NCBI RefSeq assembly: GCF_032884065.1
Contig: NC_088883.1
Span: forward strand, 28,223,355 to 28,287,354
Direction: 5' to 3'
Source of the DNA: Artemia franciscana
Lineage: Eukaryota > Arthropoda > Branchiopoda > Anostraca > Artemiidae
Length of the DNA stretch: 64,000 nucleotides
In this document: positions 12,232 to 62,748 of the stretch, piece by piece
Numbering within the stretch: position 1 is the first letter of the stretch
Layout: every line of letters starts with the position of its first letter
Program-made: the position numbers and the translations under genes
Notes under the pieces: model-generated
Database searches by the model: none
What the model was told of the DNA's origin: nothing
The model's input: the letters and a program-made list of their open reading frames with translations, nothing else

Positions 12232-13060
12232 AAACAATAAACCTTTCCACCGCTATTTAGCAACAGTGTTATCGATGCCCACAAGAAAGTTGAAATGAGC
12301 TTTATTTTCCGTGGCTTGGACTTATCGCTTTTGAATTATGCTGAAAATATTCTCAATTTGAGTAGAACCCTGGTTTTAATAGAGAAGAATTTTGCAAGTT
12401 TAAGTGAGGAGCATAACGATATTGGTCTAAAATTCAATCCGAGTAAGATTGAATATATTAAGTTCAATTTTAAACGACCAGGTTCTGATTGTACCAAAGT
12501 CACTTCGGGTGATTCTGATATCGAACTTTCGTCATCCCTAACTTATCTGGGTTTACCCCTTGGCACTGACCTGAAAAGTACGTGTGCTGGGCTACTTGGG
12601 CATTTCAGCATGAAGGCTAGAACAGCTTATGGTCTACTTGTTAATGCTAAAACACGTTACAGGAAGAATGTTTTGGTTAGACTCTATATCGCTTACACAC
12701 TCCCTCATGTCCTAGCCCTAGCTCCTTTTTGGAAGCTATTTATCATGACTGATTTACGGACAATCCGTAAGCTATATTACAAGTATGCAAAACATAATGT
12801 AAGTCTTCCTCTTTGGGCTCGTAACCGCAAAGTTACGCAACTATATGGTGTTACTGATTCGTTTGTAGCTGTGAACCAACGACGTGCCGAATTTGTTTCG
12901 TCTCTAGACCGTAGCCACCCATATTATAGTACTTTTGTTTACAATTATTTATCATAGTCTGATTTTTAATTTTTTATTAACTCTTTTTTTTTCCTTTACT
13001 CCATATGGGCACTTTCGTGTCATTTAAATGGGTCAATAAAATTATTGATTGATTGATTGA
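12232..13060 (+). pseudogene. Non-LTR retrotransposon ORF2 C-terminal fragment with GATT 3' tail
   Basis: An open frame of about 220 codons (12295-12957, open somewhat further upstream) encodes the end of a reverse transcriptase. A degenerate catalytic box (NYAENILNLSRTL, where YADD is expected) is followed by GLKFNPSKIEYIKFNF, a typical post-catalytic segment. A leucine-rich thumb region follows (LTYLGLPLGTDLKS, VRLYIAYTLPHVL), ending at a TAG near 12955. A short 3'UTR has AATAAA and then a GATT tetranucleotide tail at 13042-13060, as in CR1/jockey-type elements. It is 5'-truncated and inserted in family A copy A2. The Asp-Asp pair is lost, so it is inactive. Confidence 0.75.
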
Positions 13061-13311
13061 AATAATGGCTAAATTTTGTAAATTGCTGCCCTTTCCCCAA
13101 GGGCTCTGGGGGAAGGGCATTTTATCTCCAAAGGCATGGTTATTGGACCATTCAACTATGCTGAATTAAATGGCTATCTCAATGTTTTGATTGGACGACT
13201 TCAGTGAAAAGGGAACGTGGGAGGGGATTGAGCTGCCCTTTTATCTTTTTGATCACTTAAAATGTCCACTAGAACTTTTGATTTCCGATTAAATTAGCCT
13301 TCTACTCATCT

Positions 13312-14177
13312 GCGTCTTAAGGAGCACAGGAAAGGCAATTGGAGACCACGGAATCAAATGGGAAGGAAAAACGCTCCTGGACTTAAATTATGCTGATGAT
13401 TTAAGCATATTAGATGAAAGTGTGAGCAAAATGAATGAAGTTTAGAGGCTTTGCGAGTTCAGGGTGCTAAAATAGGCTTGAAAATTAATGTTAAGAAGAC
13501 TAAGTCACTAAGGCTAGGAATAGGTGAAGATGAACAGGTGACGTTAGGTAACGAAAAGATTGATCAGGTTGGGAGCTTTAGTTACCTCGGTAGTATTATT
13601 AGTAAAGATGGTGGGAGCAGTGAAGATGTTAAAAGTAGAATAGCTAAGGCTCAGGGTATTTTTTCACAGTTAAAAAAAAGTTTGGAAAAATAGAAAGATA
13701 AGTCTGCAAACCAAGATTAGAATATTGGAAGCTACAGTGATAACAGTGGTCAAATACGGTTCTGAAGCATGGGAGCTCCGAAAAGCAGATGAAAATTTAC
13801 TAGATGTTTTCCAGGGAAATTGCCTACGGATTGTTCTGGGTACCCGGCTGACTGACCGTATTTCAAACAGTAGGTTGTGCGAAAAAGTGGTTCAATCCCA
13901 CTTTCTAGGGCTATAATGAAAGAAAGTTTGAGATGGCTGGGCCACGTTCTGCGGATGAGGGATGACAGATTACCGAAGATTGTCCTTTTTGGCCAACCGT
14001 CTGGGGCTATACGGGAAGCAGGTTATCCTTGTCTGGGTTGGGAGGATGTCATAAATAAAGATTTAAAGGAAATGGGAACTTCCTGGGAGGGTGCAAAGAG
14101 GGAGGCTAAAAATAGATTGGGTTGGAGGAGTAACGTGCGTAGCTATGTTGGCCTCAGGCGGCTTGGTGCTGCAGTGA

Positions 14178-14274
<97 letters not shown>

Positions 14275-14281
14275 ATAGTAG
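13312..14281 (+). pseudogene. RTE-like retrotransposon 3' fragment, with target-site duplication
   Basis: Translation begins with an RT segment holding an intact YADD box (LDLNYADDLSILDESVSKMN), then an in-frame TAG at 13442. It continues with GAKIGLKINVKKTKSLRLG and SFSYLGSIISKDGG. There is a frameshift in an A-run near 13675, then the thumb (VVKYGSEAWELRKADENLL). A second frameshift near 13910 precedes the C-terminal RWLGHVLRMRDDRLP region. It ends in a TTA then TAG trinucleotide tail. The flanks TCTACTCATCT (13301-13311) and TCTACTGATCT (14282-14292) form an 11-bp TSD with one mismatch. This fits target-primed insertion of a 5'-truncated copy into A2. Confidence 0.8.
14179..14281. repeat. 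(TTA)n/(TAG)n trinucleotide tail
   Basis: About 14 TTA units followed by about 20 TAG units. This is the 3' tail of the RTE insertion. The homologous antisense copies also carry trinucleotide tails. Confidence 0.9.
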
Positions 14282-14705
14282 TCTACTGATCTTCTGTGAT
14301 AAATGGCTCGAAACGATTACTTGAAGTGGGAAAAAGAGCGAATTAGGGGTCTTTCTTCTTCCAAAAACTGCAAAGTTCTATGTTTTTTACATAGGAGCTT
14401 GAAGCATCTACCACTGGGTTTTCTGGTGTGCTGAATATGAGGGTGCTATTTTCATTCAGATCACTTGATGTTTCGGCTTTGTCTTCCTTCTTTTTCAAAA
14501 ATGGGGCAAGATTTTATCAGGCTTGTAGCTTTTGATGGGTAAAATTAAACTTAATAAACTTTATATATTTTTAATTAAAATAGAAACTTTGTCCTTTTGA
14601 TTTATCTATTATTATTAAAACCCCAAGTGTATTTTTTAGAGTTTCGTTTAAAATCGAACTGTAGCACTCCTTAATAGTAGTTTGATTACCACGAGCTATT
14701 TGATT

Positions 14706-17121
14706 CTAAATATATAATGTTCATTAGGCTTAAAAATACTCTAAAGAAGTCAAGAGCGAGAGAAGTTTTGAGTAACTTTAGAATAAAGGAAAAATTATCT
14801 CCTAAAAAAGGTGCCAACTTGCTGAAATTCGAGTCAGACACACTCTGCTCAAGAACCTGGTTGTAGAGGTTTCAAGCCTCCATATATTTGCGTGAAATGA
14901 TAGAATTTGGAGCTCAGTAACGAGTGTTTATATGTTTGTTTAATGTTTGATGCTTTTCTTAATGGGCTATTGTAAAAGGGTTTCTCCTAAGAGCAGAAAG
15001 AAAAGGGTGGGTAATCATGACATAGAAGAACCGTGTTATATATGTAAGTTTCTTGGTTGGAAGTTTTGATGTAAATCTTTACTGGCGTAAAAATTTTTTA
15101 TTTTTATTTAATCGTAGGCAGTGCAATAGCGCTTCCAAAATGATAAGCCAAGTGGGAGCAATTAATGTTTCACCGAAGCAAATCATTCATTTTTTGAAAA
15201 ATAATTTTCATAATATACAAATAAAGCACATTCCCGTCCCCCTTTCGAAAACATCCATGGCCAGGAAAACAGTAGAGAAAGGAGAACAGAAAAAGGAAAA
15301 TAAATCGTAAAATAATACGAAACCTATATTTCAATAATAAATTTAGATTTCTACGATCGAGAAACTTAAACACAATCCTCACATCGTCAAAAACCCCACC
15401 CTATAAATTTTTATTCAGAATACCGAAACATAATAATTACAATATACCCCAAATATATCCAGAACAAACCAGTTTCAATGATCTCCGACGCAGAACATGC
15501 AAATAATTAACTTAATATGTTCCATTGAGTGCTAATGAAGGCAACTCAACAATAGTAATTCCTAAAAGGGTTTTGGCAGCAAGCCTTGCCTTACTGGCAA
15601 AAATGTACTAGTAAAAACGGTGGGAAATGAATCAGACGTATAAAACAAGCTTATGAAAATTTGCCCTGCTAATTCAGAATAACGAGTGAAAAGCATGTTT
15701 TCAAAAATTGACGAGTTTCACGTTATTATAGTCAATTGTTATGGAAAAAACAAGTGTTAAAGATTGACTTTCATACTTATCGTAAATGTTTTTAAAAACC
15801 CCGTTTATTTCTTGAAGTAATTTCAAATAATATGAACAAAAAGTCAAAATCAGAGGTTTTATTAAGGTCGTAATTGTAATTATTTTAATTTAGGCCAAAA
15901 ACAACTATCCAAAACCACTTCTACTTGCAGTCTCAATTCACTTTCCAATTCTTGTCCTCTTAGGAATAACGGTGTGGCAGCTTTCCATCAGTTTTCAATA
16001 ATGAAAATGAAAAGCTAAGCCGAGTGGGTTCTTATACTCGTGAAAAAAGGCTGAATGCCAAAAACTGAAAGCAAACACAGACAGAAAAATTAAAAAGATA
16101 TAAAAATAGACCTTTTTAGGCCTTCGTCACTGAAAACAATATAATAGAAAAAAATAGTATCAACTTTGAAACTGTACTATTACTAAAGTTTGACACTAGA
16201 ACTTTGGACTCCAGTCAAATGAGTCTTTGAAGTTTACTGTACCACCTATTCTATAAAAAAGCCTTATAGAAGGGGAGGAGGAAGATGTGCTTTTTGTGAT
16301 AATTTATTTTTCAATAAATGAACGACTTACCTTTGTGAGACAAATTCATTCTGCCTATTTCATCACTACTAAACGCCAAAAACTACGAAGATTGAAAGAA
16401 TAATTACAATAAGCTTGTTGAATAGGCCTACAATTTATAGGGAGAAAGCAATCACGATAAGCTGTGTCTTAGCGATTAAAAGTGCCAGTCACGAAAAACC
16501 AATGGAAAGTGAAGTTGGCTAATAAGAAGGCTAAAAAAATTACATTGGCTAATCGGAAATGAAGATTTAAGAATCAAGCTATTTAAAAGCTAATAACGCT
16601 TGTTGGCCAGTGGTGAATAACAGAAATAAACTTTAGAAAGCCAAGCCAGCTTCATTTTCTAATACGCGACAAAACGTCCATATTATCCGTCCAATATTAT
16701 GGACCTTTCTTTTTGCTACGTAAGAACTTATCTTGAACTATGTAACTTAGGGTACGGAGCTAAAATCTGTAATATGCTATAGTCGGCTAAGAAAAATTAC
16801 AAATAAGTAACAAGGTCTATTCTTACGGGAGTTATGTAAACCAGTGTACTAGGGCAAATAATTTCATTTTACAAAAAGTTTAGTTTTAACTAAAAATTAA
16901 AAAAAAAAACACCTCTCGAGCGCGATGTAAAAACGCTGTCCATTTATCCTCGTGTGTCATGGCATTAAAATCGGGCTCGAGCCGTTTTCCTTGAATTGTA
17001 CTTTACACATTATTATTTTAAAAAGAATTTTCTATATTTAAAGATAGCCTATAACTTACCTCTGGAATAAATTTAAAATGTGCCATTAAAAGTCAAAGCA
17101 ACGCAGGATTCAGTTCTGCTG
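14706..17121. other. Upstream region of TENT4, no other gene seen
   Basis: Mostly non-repetitive AT-rich DNA. It presumably contains the TENT4 promoter and 5'UTR, but no TATA box, initiator or CpG cluster could be assigned with confidence. A 3-codon upstream ATG (17078) precedes the TENT4 start. Confidence 0.5.
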
Positions 17122-55828
<38,707 letters not shown>

Positions 55829-56445
55829 TAAGCTGTAAAAAATTAGGAAAGAATTTTAAAAAATTAAAAAATTAGGAAAAATTCGAAAAAATTGAGTATA
55901 ATCTAGCTGATAAGGTCATTCAAATAAAGCAAAGGATCCACTTAGACTTGGATGCAATTAAACTAGAAGTAAACATAAAACCGAATATTCGTAAATATAA
56001 TCCATTAAATATAAAATCAATAAATTACAAATATAAAAATCTAATATAAAAATACAAATTTTCTTTATTGAATGAAGTAGGAAGTATTTTTTTTTCAAAT
56101 ATCAACGACAGTGAAAATGAAATTTTGCTTATTTCAATTGGTTTAGAAAATTTACGCAATCACATATATCTTTAAAAAAAATGGGAATTCTGTTTTAACA
56201 AAAAAATATTTATTTGCAGTTTTTGTTACTTATTTTTCATGCAGTTTTTGGTATTAAAAGGTGCCAAATTTAAAACTGTGCTGAAAAGTCAGTAAAAAAT
56301 AAGCTAAAAATATATGGCTTCAAAGGGCTTCTAAAAAGGGCATCAAAGGGCTTCTAAGAAGATGAAGCTTTTCTTTGAAGGTGTATAACTTTAAATGACA
56401 TTAAATGGCATTATGAAATTTAAATGGCATTATATTACATACTTA

Positions 56446-57412
56446 ACCTAACCTAACCACCTCTATATATATAAAATATTTAATTAAAATGTACCTGCAT
56501 TGTAGTTTGTTTCACGAAAGAACCTAACTTCACTTATTGAGTGTGTTCTGAATAATACACAAGTACCCATCTTTACTTAAGGGTGATGCGGGGCCTCTTA
56601 ATATTTTTTTTTTGGGGGGGCGCAAATCTTTGAAATTGTTTCTTCAGAAACTATTACCACTGAATGTTGAATAGTTTGGTAGCATTTAGTGTAGCTCCAT
56701 TTTCTATCAGGAGGAGGGTTTTCATTAGCTTTAGCAAAAGTTTGGGCCATATATTTGCACATTAGGGGGGGGTGTGGAGGGTATTATATCAATTACCTAA
56801 CCTAACCACCGCTATATATAAAATATTTAATTAAAATGTTTCTGCATCGTAGTTTGTTTCACAAAAGAGTCTAACTTCACTTGTTGAGTGTGTTCTGAAT
56901 AATACACAAATACCATCTTTACTTGAGGGTGATGCGGGGCCTTTTTTTTTGGGGGGGGGGGCGCAAATCTTTGAAATTGTTTCTTCAGAAACTACTACCA
57001 CTGAATGTTGAATAGTTTAGTAGCATTTAGTGTAGCTCTATTTTCTATCAGGAAAAGGGTTTTCATTAGCTTTATCAAAAGTTTGGACCATATATTTGCA
57101 CATTAGGTGGGGGGGGGGGATGGAAGGCATTATATCAAATACCTAAACCTAACCTAACCACCTCTATATATAAAGTATCTAATTAAAATGCATCTGCATC
57201 GTAGTTTGTTTCAGAAAAGAACCTAACTTCACTTATTGAGTGTGTTCTGGGGTGGAGCTCATTATATCAAATACCAAAATTTACCTAACCTAACCACCTC
57301 TATATATAAACTATATAATTAAAATATATCTGCATCGTAGTTTGTTTCACAAAGGAATCTAACTTCACTTATTGAGTGTGTTCTCAATAATACACAAGTA
57401 CCATTAGTTCTT
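56446..57412 (+). repeat. ~350-bp tandem repeat with family E-like ends
   Basis: CCTAACCTAACCACCTCTAT starts units near 56447, 56796, 57142 and 57283. The last interval is shortened by deletion. Each full unit has AACCTAACTTCACTTATTGA, a TGATGCGGGGCC block with a G-run, GAAATTGTTTCTTCAGAAAC, and the family E end CCATATATTTGCACATTAGG. Confidence 0.85.
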
Positions 57413-58824
57413 CTAAATAGTCTCTAAAGAGATTTTATACTGTAATTCTACTGTCGCCTACTGTCAAAGAATAGTTCTACTGCCATCATAGTGGGGGTCC
57501 ACTAACACTGAATTTCAGATGACGCTAGTCATTTAAAGTTATAACATTTGAAGATTTAAGTGAAGAACAGCGTGGTTATAGAAAAAGACGATGTGTCGAA
57601 TTTTCATTCATTCAGCGAATTTTCACTCATAGGTTAATAATTCGGAAGTGTTTAAGCCATCAGACCCCAATGAATAAAAAAAAAGTAAGTCCTAGGGTGC
57701 TGATAGTGCAATTTATGAGTCTCAAGACTTGGTATTTGTGAGGTTAGAGGTAAATTACTGAGGATTGGGAATATGATTTTTGAAAAAGGGCAAGTACCAA
57801 GTAAAGGGCTTCTAAGAAGGGCATCAAAGGCCTTCTAAGATGGTGTAACTTTCCTTTGAAGGTTTAATTGCCTTTGGAAATTAACTTTTAGTTAATGTTT
57901 GAATTTTCTCAAACAAAAAGTATTGTCAAACTTAGTTGATTAGCTTTGTATTTTATTTTCACGGTTGAACCTGGTAACACTGACGAAAATGTGGCACTGC
58001 CCTAGAGAATTTAATGATTTTGAAACAAAAAGTCTCAGAAAATTGTGGTTTTCATGTATGAATAGACCTAAAATGGGTCTCTAGGGCAGTACCATGTACC
58101 TATACTATATTCATTACCAATTCTATTCGCAATATACCATATTTGAATTTGTTTGAGTTTTTGAACTCAATACCTGATATCATATCAGCAGACTGATATC
58201 ATATATACAAAATAATACAATTATATCTAAAATCTTCACGATAATTTATAATTTATTTAACAACTTCTCAAAGTTTTTTTGGTGATCAGATGAACTGTGT
58301 GTTTTTGAAAAAAAAATGCCCAAAAAGAAGAATCCTGGATACAGTCTTTTGAACGCGCAGCTATATAGAGCCTTAACTGCAAAAAGTAAAACCTTACAAC
58401 CTCTTTGATACAACCTCTCTTACAACTATTTTGAAAGTTGCTAAGTTTGGCGGATGAAATTTTTCAGGAAATAAACATTTTTATGAGATTTGGGGCACTT
58501 TTTCAGCATGCGAAAAAGTTTGTTTTTTAATCAATAAGGGAATTAATTGGATAAAAATCTTACAACATTTTTTGAATCTCTTTTAAAGTACTCTTTATTA
58601 GAATCGACACAAAAAAACGACGTTATTTCTGAATCAGAATGAAAATCGGTTCTAAGTAATAAAAATCATACCTCAAACTATTTATTTTTAAAATAAAATA
58701 GATTGATTATATTTTATTGATTTTATTTATTCAATCGGTAGTTGAAAAAAATGATTCTATTCAAGCGATTTCCTTGTCTCAGTATCTGATGAACAACTGA
58801 ATGAATTGTATAAATATTTGTGTT
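57413..58824. other. Intron 6 sequence without recognised features
   Basis: AT-rich, with no protein-like frame and no sign of the missing TENT4 exon 7. Confidence 0.5.
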
Positions 58825-59165
58825 ATTTTCAAGGCGGGCTGCAAGATCTATTGGTTATGCCGTTGAGTCTGTATATAAAATAAGTGTTATTTCAAGGCGG
58901 GCTGCAAGATCTATTGGAGATGGCGTTGAGTCTATATATAAAATCATTGTTACTTCAAGGCAGGCTGCAAGATCTATTGAAGATGGCGTTGCGTCTGTAT
59001 ATAAAATCATTGTTATTTCAAGGCGGGGTGCAAGATCTATTGGAGATGTCGTTGAGTCTATATATAAAATCATTGTTACTTCAAGGCGGGCTGCAAGATC
59101 TATTGGAGATGACGTTGAATCTTTAATCATTGTTATTTCAAGGCGGGCTGCAAGATCTATTGGAG
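58825..59165 (+). repeat. 63-bp minisatellite, ~5.5 units
   Basis: CAAGGCGGGCTGCAAGATCT recurs at 58830, 58893, 58956, 59019, 59082 and 59139. Spacing is 63 bp, then 57 bp at the end. Since 63 is divisible by 3, frames on both strands stay open as 21-residue repeats. This is best explained by the period, not by coding. Confidence 0.92.
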
Positions 59166-59539
59166 ATCTTGCATATTTTTTTCTTCAAAAAGCAGGACAA
59201 ATTTTCACGACAAGCTAGACTACAAAAGCAAAAAGTACCCCCCCCCCCGCCTTCAGAATAACTTTTTTTTCTTAGCTTCTTAGCCCCTCGCTACTAGAAT
59301 TAATATCAGTAAATTTAGTGTTTATAACATAATTTAGCTAGGGTGAAAATGAATATGTCACTTGACGCCCTTTTTTATGCTCTTTCTATAATAGCAATAC
59401 TATAATCGGTAGAATCAATGCGTAAGTCGCAGGGATCGACTGCAGTCACTTTTTCACTTTATGTCACCTTTTTATTGGGCATGTCATATTTTGTCACTTT
59501 CACTGAACGTTTCAGTAAAGTCACTTTTTTTTTGTTCAT

Positions 59540-60150
59540 GACCCTATGTCGCCACCCACCAAAAGTACACGAATCGATAGATATCGACAAAAGATCCTAG
59601 AACTGAAGGCACCCGGTGGTTATGTTAAATATGGGGCCTTGAGTCAGGTAGTTAGAGCAGCTTTTTCGCTCTGCTCTGGAAGCGCAGATGTGGAGGGAGG
59701 ATTTTCTCGATCAGCTCACTTGATGACTAGGATGCAAGTCCGTACAGAGGAGTGGACCCTAAACGCTAAAGCTTTTGTTGCTGATGCTCTGCGCAACTAA
59801 GAGAACAAGTCCGAGCTTGTGCTGATCACAAAGAAGCTGCTGTGTTTGGCCAGATCAGCTATGAACTTTACCTTATTGGACGGAAACAGTATGAATTGAT
59901 AAAAGAAAAGGGGAAAAGAAAGATGCTGAATTTACCAGGTCCTGGGCCATAGGAAGCAGAAAATAGCGGAACTAGTTTCAGGTATTCTACGAAAAAAAAG
60001 AGATGGCTAAACAAAAGAAAGAAATCGGTGATACTTTTCTGAAAGAAGCAAGAGAACGTGTGAAGAAAGCAGTAGAAGAGACGGCCTTTTTGAACATTGG
60101 TCTGGCTCAAAGCATGCTGGAAGCAGCACTAAAAGTGCTGTTTGTGGCTT
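59540..60150 (+). pseudogene. hAT-like transposase C-terminal fragment with coiled-coil tail
   Basis: The frame 59546-59800 contains VVRAAFSLCSGSADVEGGFS and SAHLMTRMQVRTEEWTLNAK, resembling the C-terminal dimerisation region (S..VER.FS) of hAT-type transposases and relatives. Here ADVEGGFS replaces the usual charged VER. After a stop or frameshift near 59800, an alternative frame gives a basic, helical tail (HKEAAVFGQISYELYLIGRK; KKEMAKQKKEIGDTFLKEAR; NIGLAQSMLEAALK). The upstream part is absent. Joined directly to retrotransposon sequence. Confidence 0.5.
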
Positions 60151-62300
60151 GTGGTTTAGGTTTGTGGAAACCTAAGGATACGAAGCCTACAGCTAAGAAA
60201 GAGACTATTATATGCTGGCGTCTCACAGCAGAAGGAAAAAGAGGGTTTTCTAGATGGCGCATAGGCAAAAACTGGGCTCACCTGTATAGACTATCTGATG
60301 TCAATCAGATGATAGAACTTGTCAACTCTGAAATGACCAATGTCTACCATTCTTTTTTTCCAGAGAAATTTGTAAAACGATCTTCTGCCTACAAACCATG
60401 GGTCACACCCGATATGAAGAAAATTGTCAGAAAGCACAACAGATTGCACAAGTCAGGAAACCGAGAGCACAGGAAGGAAATTAGGAATATTGTTGGGGAT
60501 GAATGTAAGAAAGCAGAAAAGGCCTATAGTGAAAAGCTAGCCAAAATTAATAACTCAGACTCCCATACGTTTCATAAGACAATACGAGAATTAACAATCT
60601 CTCAACGCTCCATTACTTTCCACATAAGGACGGAAGAGGGAATACACGTCACTGCAAATGAGTGGTTCTCAGAAATTTGCAAATCTAACCCGAGAGCTGA
60701 AACAAGAACTCTTTGCCTCGGTGTTGCTGAAATTCCTGAAATTCCTGTAATACTGCCTCTAAATGTCTTCAAGGTCCTAGAAAAAATTTCTACACGTAAA
60801 TCAACCCACCCAGCGGATTAACTCTGTTCAAAGAAAATGCCATTTACTTACCAAAACCCATTGCTTGTATCATTAATCAGTCCCTGATCACAGGAATGTT
60901 TCCAAAGCCACTGAAGGAGGATGTCGTTTCTCCTGTCCCGAAAGTCATGAGCCCCAAAGAACGGGGGATCTGCGACCAATTTCTCTAACTTCATTATATC
61001 AAAAGTTTATGAAACTTTCTTAAACAAATGGCTGCTACAAGGACTCAGCGAAATAATAGACCCCCGACAATACGGCTTCCAACAGGGGTGTAGTACAAGC
61101 CACTACCTTGTAAATTTTTTTGAAACAATGGTGACCCACCTTGAAACTAATGAGGCATTTGTTGAACATGTACAAGCAGATGTCAGGAAGACTTTTGATA
61201 CCTCTAGCCACGAGGAAATATTGAAATGCATGCAAGGTTTTCACCCCTTTTTACTCAAGATAGTTGAAAATTTCCTATCTGAACGAAAACAGAAGACCAA
61301 ATACAAAAACAAGCTGTCAAATACAACGACCCTAACATATGGTATACCTCAGGGAACTAAGCTAGGCCCTACCCTATTCTTGTTACTTTGCAACATGATA
61401 GCTACGTGGCACAAAGATCGCGCAAAGTTTGCAGACGGCTTAACAATGATAGTACTACAGAAGCAGAACGAAATCCTAGACCTACAGGAAATGGTAACGA
61501 AACTGGAGCGAGATTTTTCAGCAAAAAAACTTACCATGAATAGAACGAAATGAGAAATAATGAGGATTTCATTTTTAAAGTATAGGGTACCAGATTTACC
61601 TGAACTGGGTATACCAGTAGTTCAGAAAATGAGAATTCTGGGCGTCATTTTTAGCGATAGATTGACATGGGACGACCATATAAGTCATTTAATTTCCCAA
61701 ATTATCCCTCTACTAAGGTCTTTGGCAAAGTTATGGCGGTTTAATCTAAGCAAAGATGTAATGCTTACTTACTACAAAACTTACATGAGACCAATTCTAG
61801 ATGCCTACCCAGTCTGGCACGCTTGTCTGCCCAGTCTGGGCAGTCTGCCCGGTCATGCCTGCCCAGTCTGGCACGCTGGTCTCACAAAAGATCAAACCAA
61901 AAAAATTGAGGGAATACAAAAGCGTGCATTGCGAGTGATTTTGGGGGATACTCTGTTATGTTATGAAGAATGTCTTGTTTTGTCAGGTCTAACAACGCTT
62001 GAAACAAAGGCACGAACTTCTAATGGGCTTCGGACATGGCCTTCTCTCATCACAGAAGAATCCAATATTATAGTAATATAATAAGTACATATATAATATA
62101 TATAATAAACATCCAATATATATTATAAACCACCGAATATTACACAAAACAAGCACGACACCCGGCACCGCAACAAGCTACAGCCATACAACCCCGGAGC
62201 AATGCAGCGATACAGGAAATCATTCCGACAATATTTCACAACTTGTTTTAGTTTATAGTTTTATATATTGCGATTATGATATTCCCCAATAAATTATTTG
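60150..62300 (+). pseudogene. CR1/jockey-like non-LTR retrotransposon ORF2, decayed, with 3' end
   Basis: In order: the endonuclease-RT linker (SSAYKPWVTPDMKKIVRKHN, to 60821), early RT with frameshifts (DLRPISLT near 60970; DPRQYGF near 61060), and a palm segment VQADVRKTFDTSSHEEILKC. Then GIPQGTKLGPTLFLL (about 61340-61385) and the catalytic box KFADGLT near 61430, where FADD is expected, so the second Asp is lost. The C-terminal part is at 61560-62081 (MRILGVIFSDRLTWDDHISH), with a local PVWHA duplication near 61808-61885. An AT-repeat near 62065-62130 breaks the final ~40 codons (QPYNPGAMQRYRKSF near 62195). AATAAATTATT at about 62290 marks the 3' end. A length near 2.1 kb means the 5' end is truncated. 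Confidence 0.8.
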
Positions 62301-62748
62301 TCATGGTCAAAAGCTCGTTCCGAAGAAAAGGAAAGGGCAAATGATGTTGAATCTATGGAAATATTTGTTTTGAAGAGGAAATCAGAAGAGATCGATCGCC
62401 ATTCAAAAAAGCATAAGAGCTTATGACGCTAATATTGTTAAGTGTAATTCTACCAGTGATTGTTACACTTACTCATGGACGCCAATCGAAGAAACATTCA
62501 AAAGTTCTTCTTTACTATGGATGTTTGTTCCTTGTACCTCAACCGAAGTTAGGCTTTCATTAAAGTTCTCTTTGTGTATGAGCAAAAAAATTAATCGAAG
62601 ATAAAATAAGACTTCCGGCCTTCTTTTCCGTAGCCTCACGGACTTTTAGAGGGCGATTATGACCATAAGGCAATAACTGGTGCTTGTGTAGTTTATCTGC
62701 CTGTGTTCTGAGTGCCTCTTGGTAGTCTTTTTTTTTGTCACTTTTCTA
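62301..62748. other. Intron 6 sequence, nothing recognised
   Basis: Unique-looking sequence between the retrotransposon and element B2. Confidence 0.5.

Larger units (their letters stand above)
11870..14705 (+). repeat. Family A repeat, copy A2, diverged and split by two retrotransposons
   Basis: Diverged family A sequence appears in three blocks in the expected order. 11870-12231 is the GAAAATTCC-rich part, ending at the CTGTATGTATCCCAATATCA segment. 13061-13311 runs from the TTTTGTAAATTGC segment to the ACTAGAACTTTTGATTTCC segment. 14282-14705 runs to the TACCACGAGCT terminal region. The gaps are a non-LTR fragment (12232-13060) and an RTE fragment (13312-14281). The 5' foldback is absent or unrecognisable. 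Greater divergence than A1, A4 or A5 marks this as an old copy. Confidence 0.65.

Noticed and set aside
17080..17121. Upstream in-frame GTG start giving 14 extra residues before the TENT4 ATG
   Set aside because: Not an ATG. The conserved family N-terminus begins at the ATG at 17122, and an in-frame TAA lies at 17074.
58820..59218. 132-codon repeat ORF and its antisense partners
   Set aside because: Openness follows from the 63-bp period. Frames on both strands stay open and there is no splice or start context.
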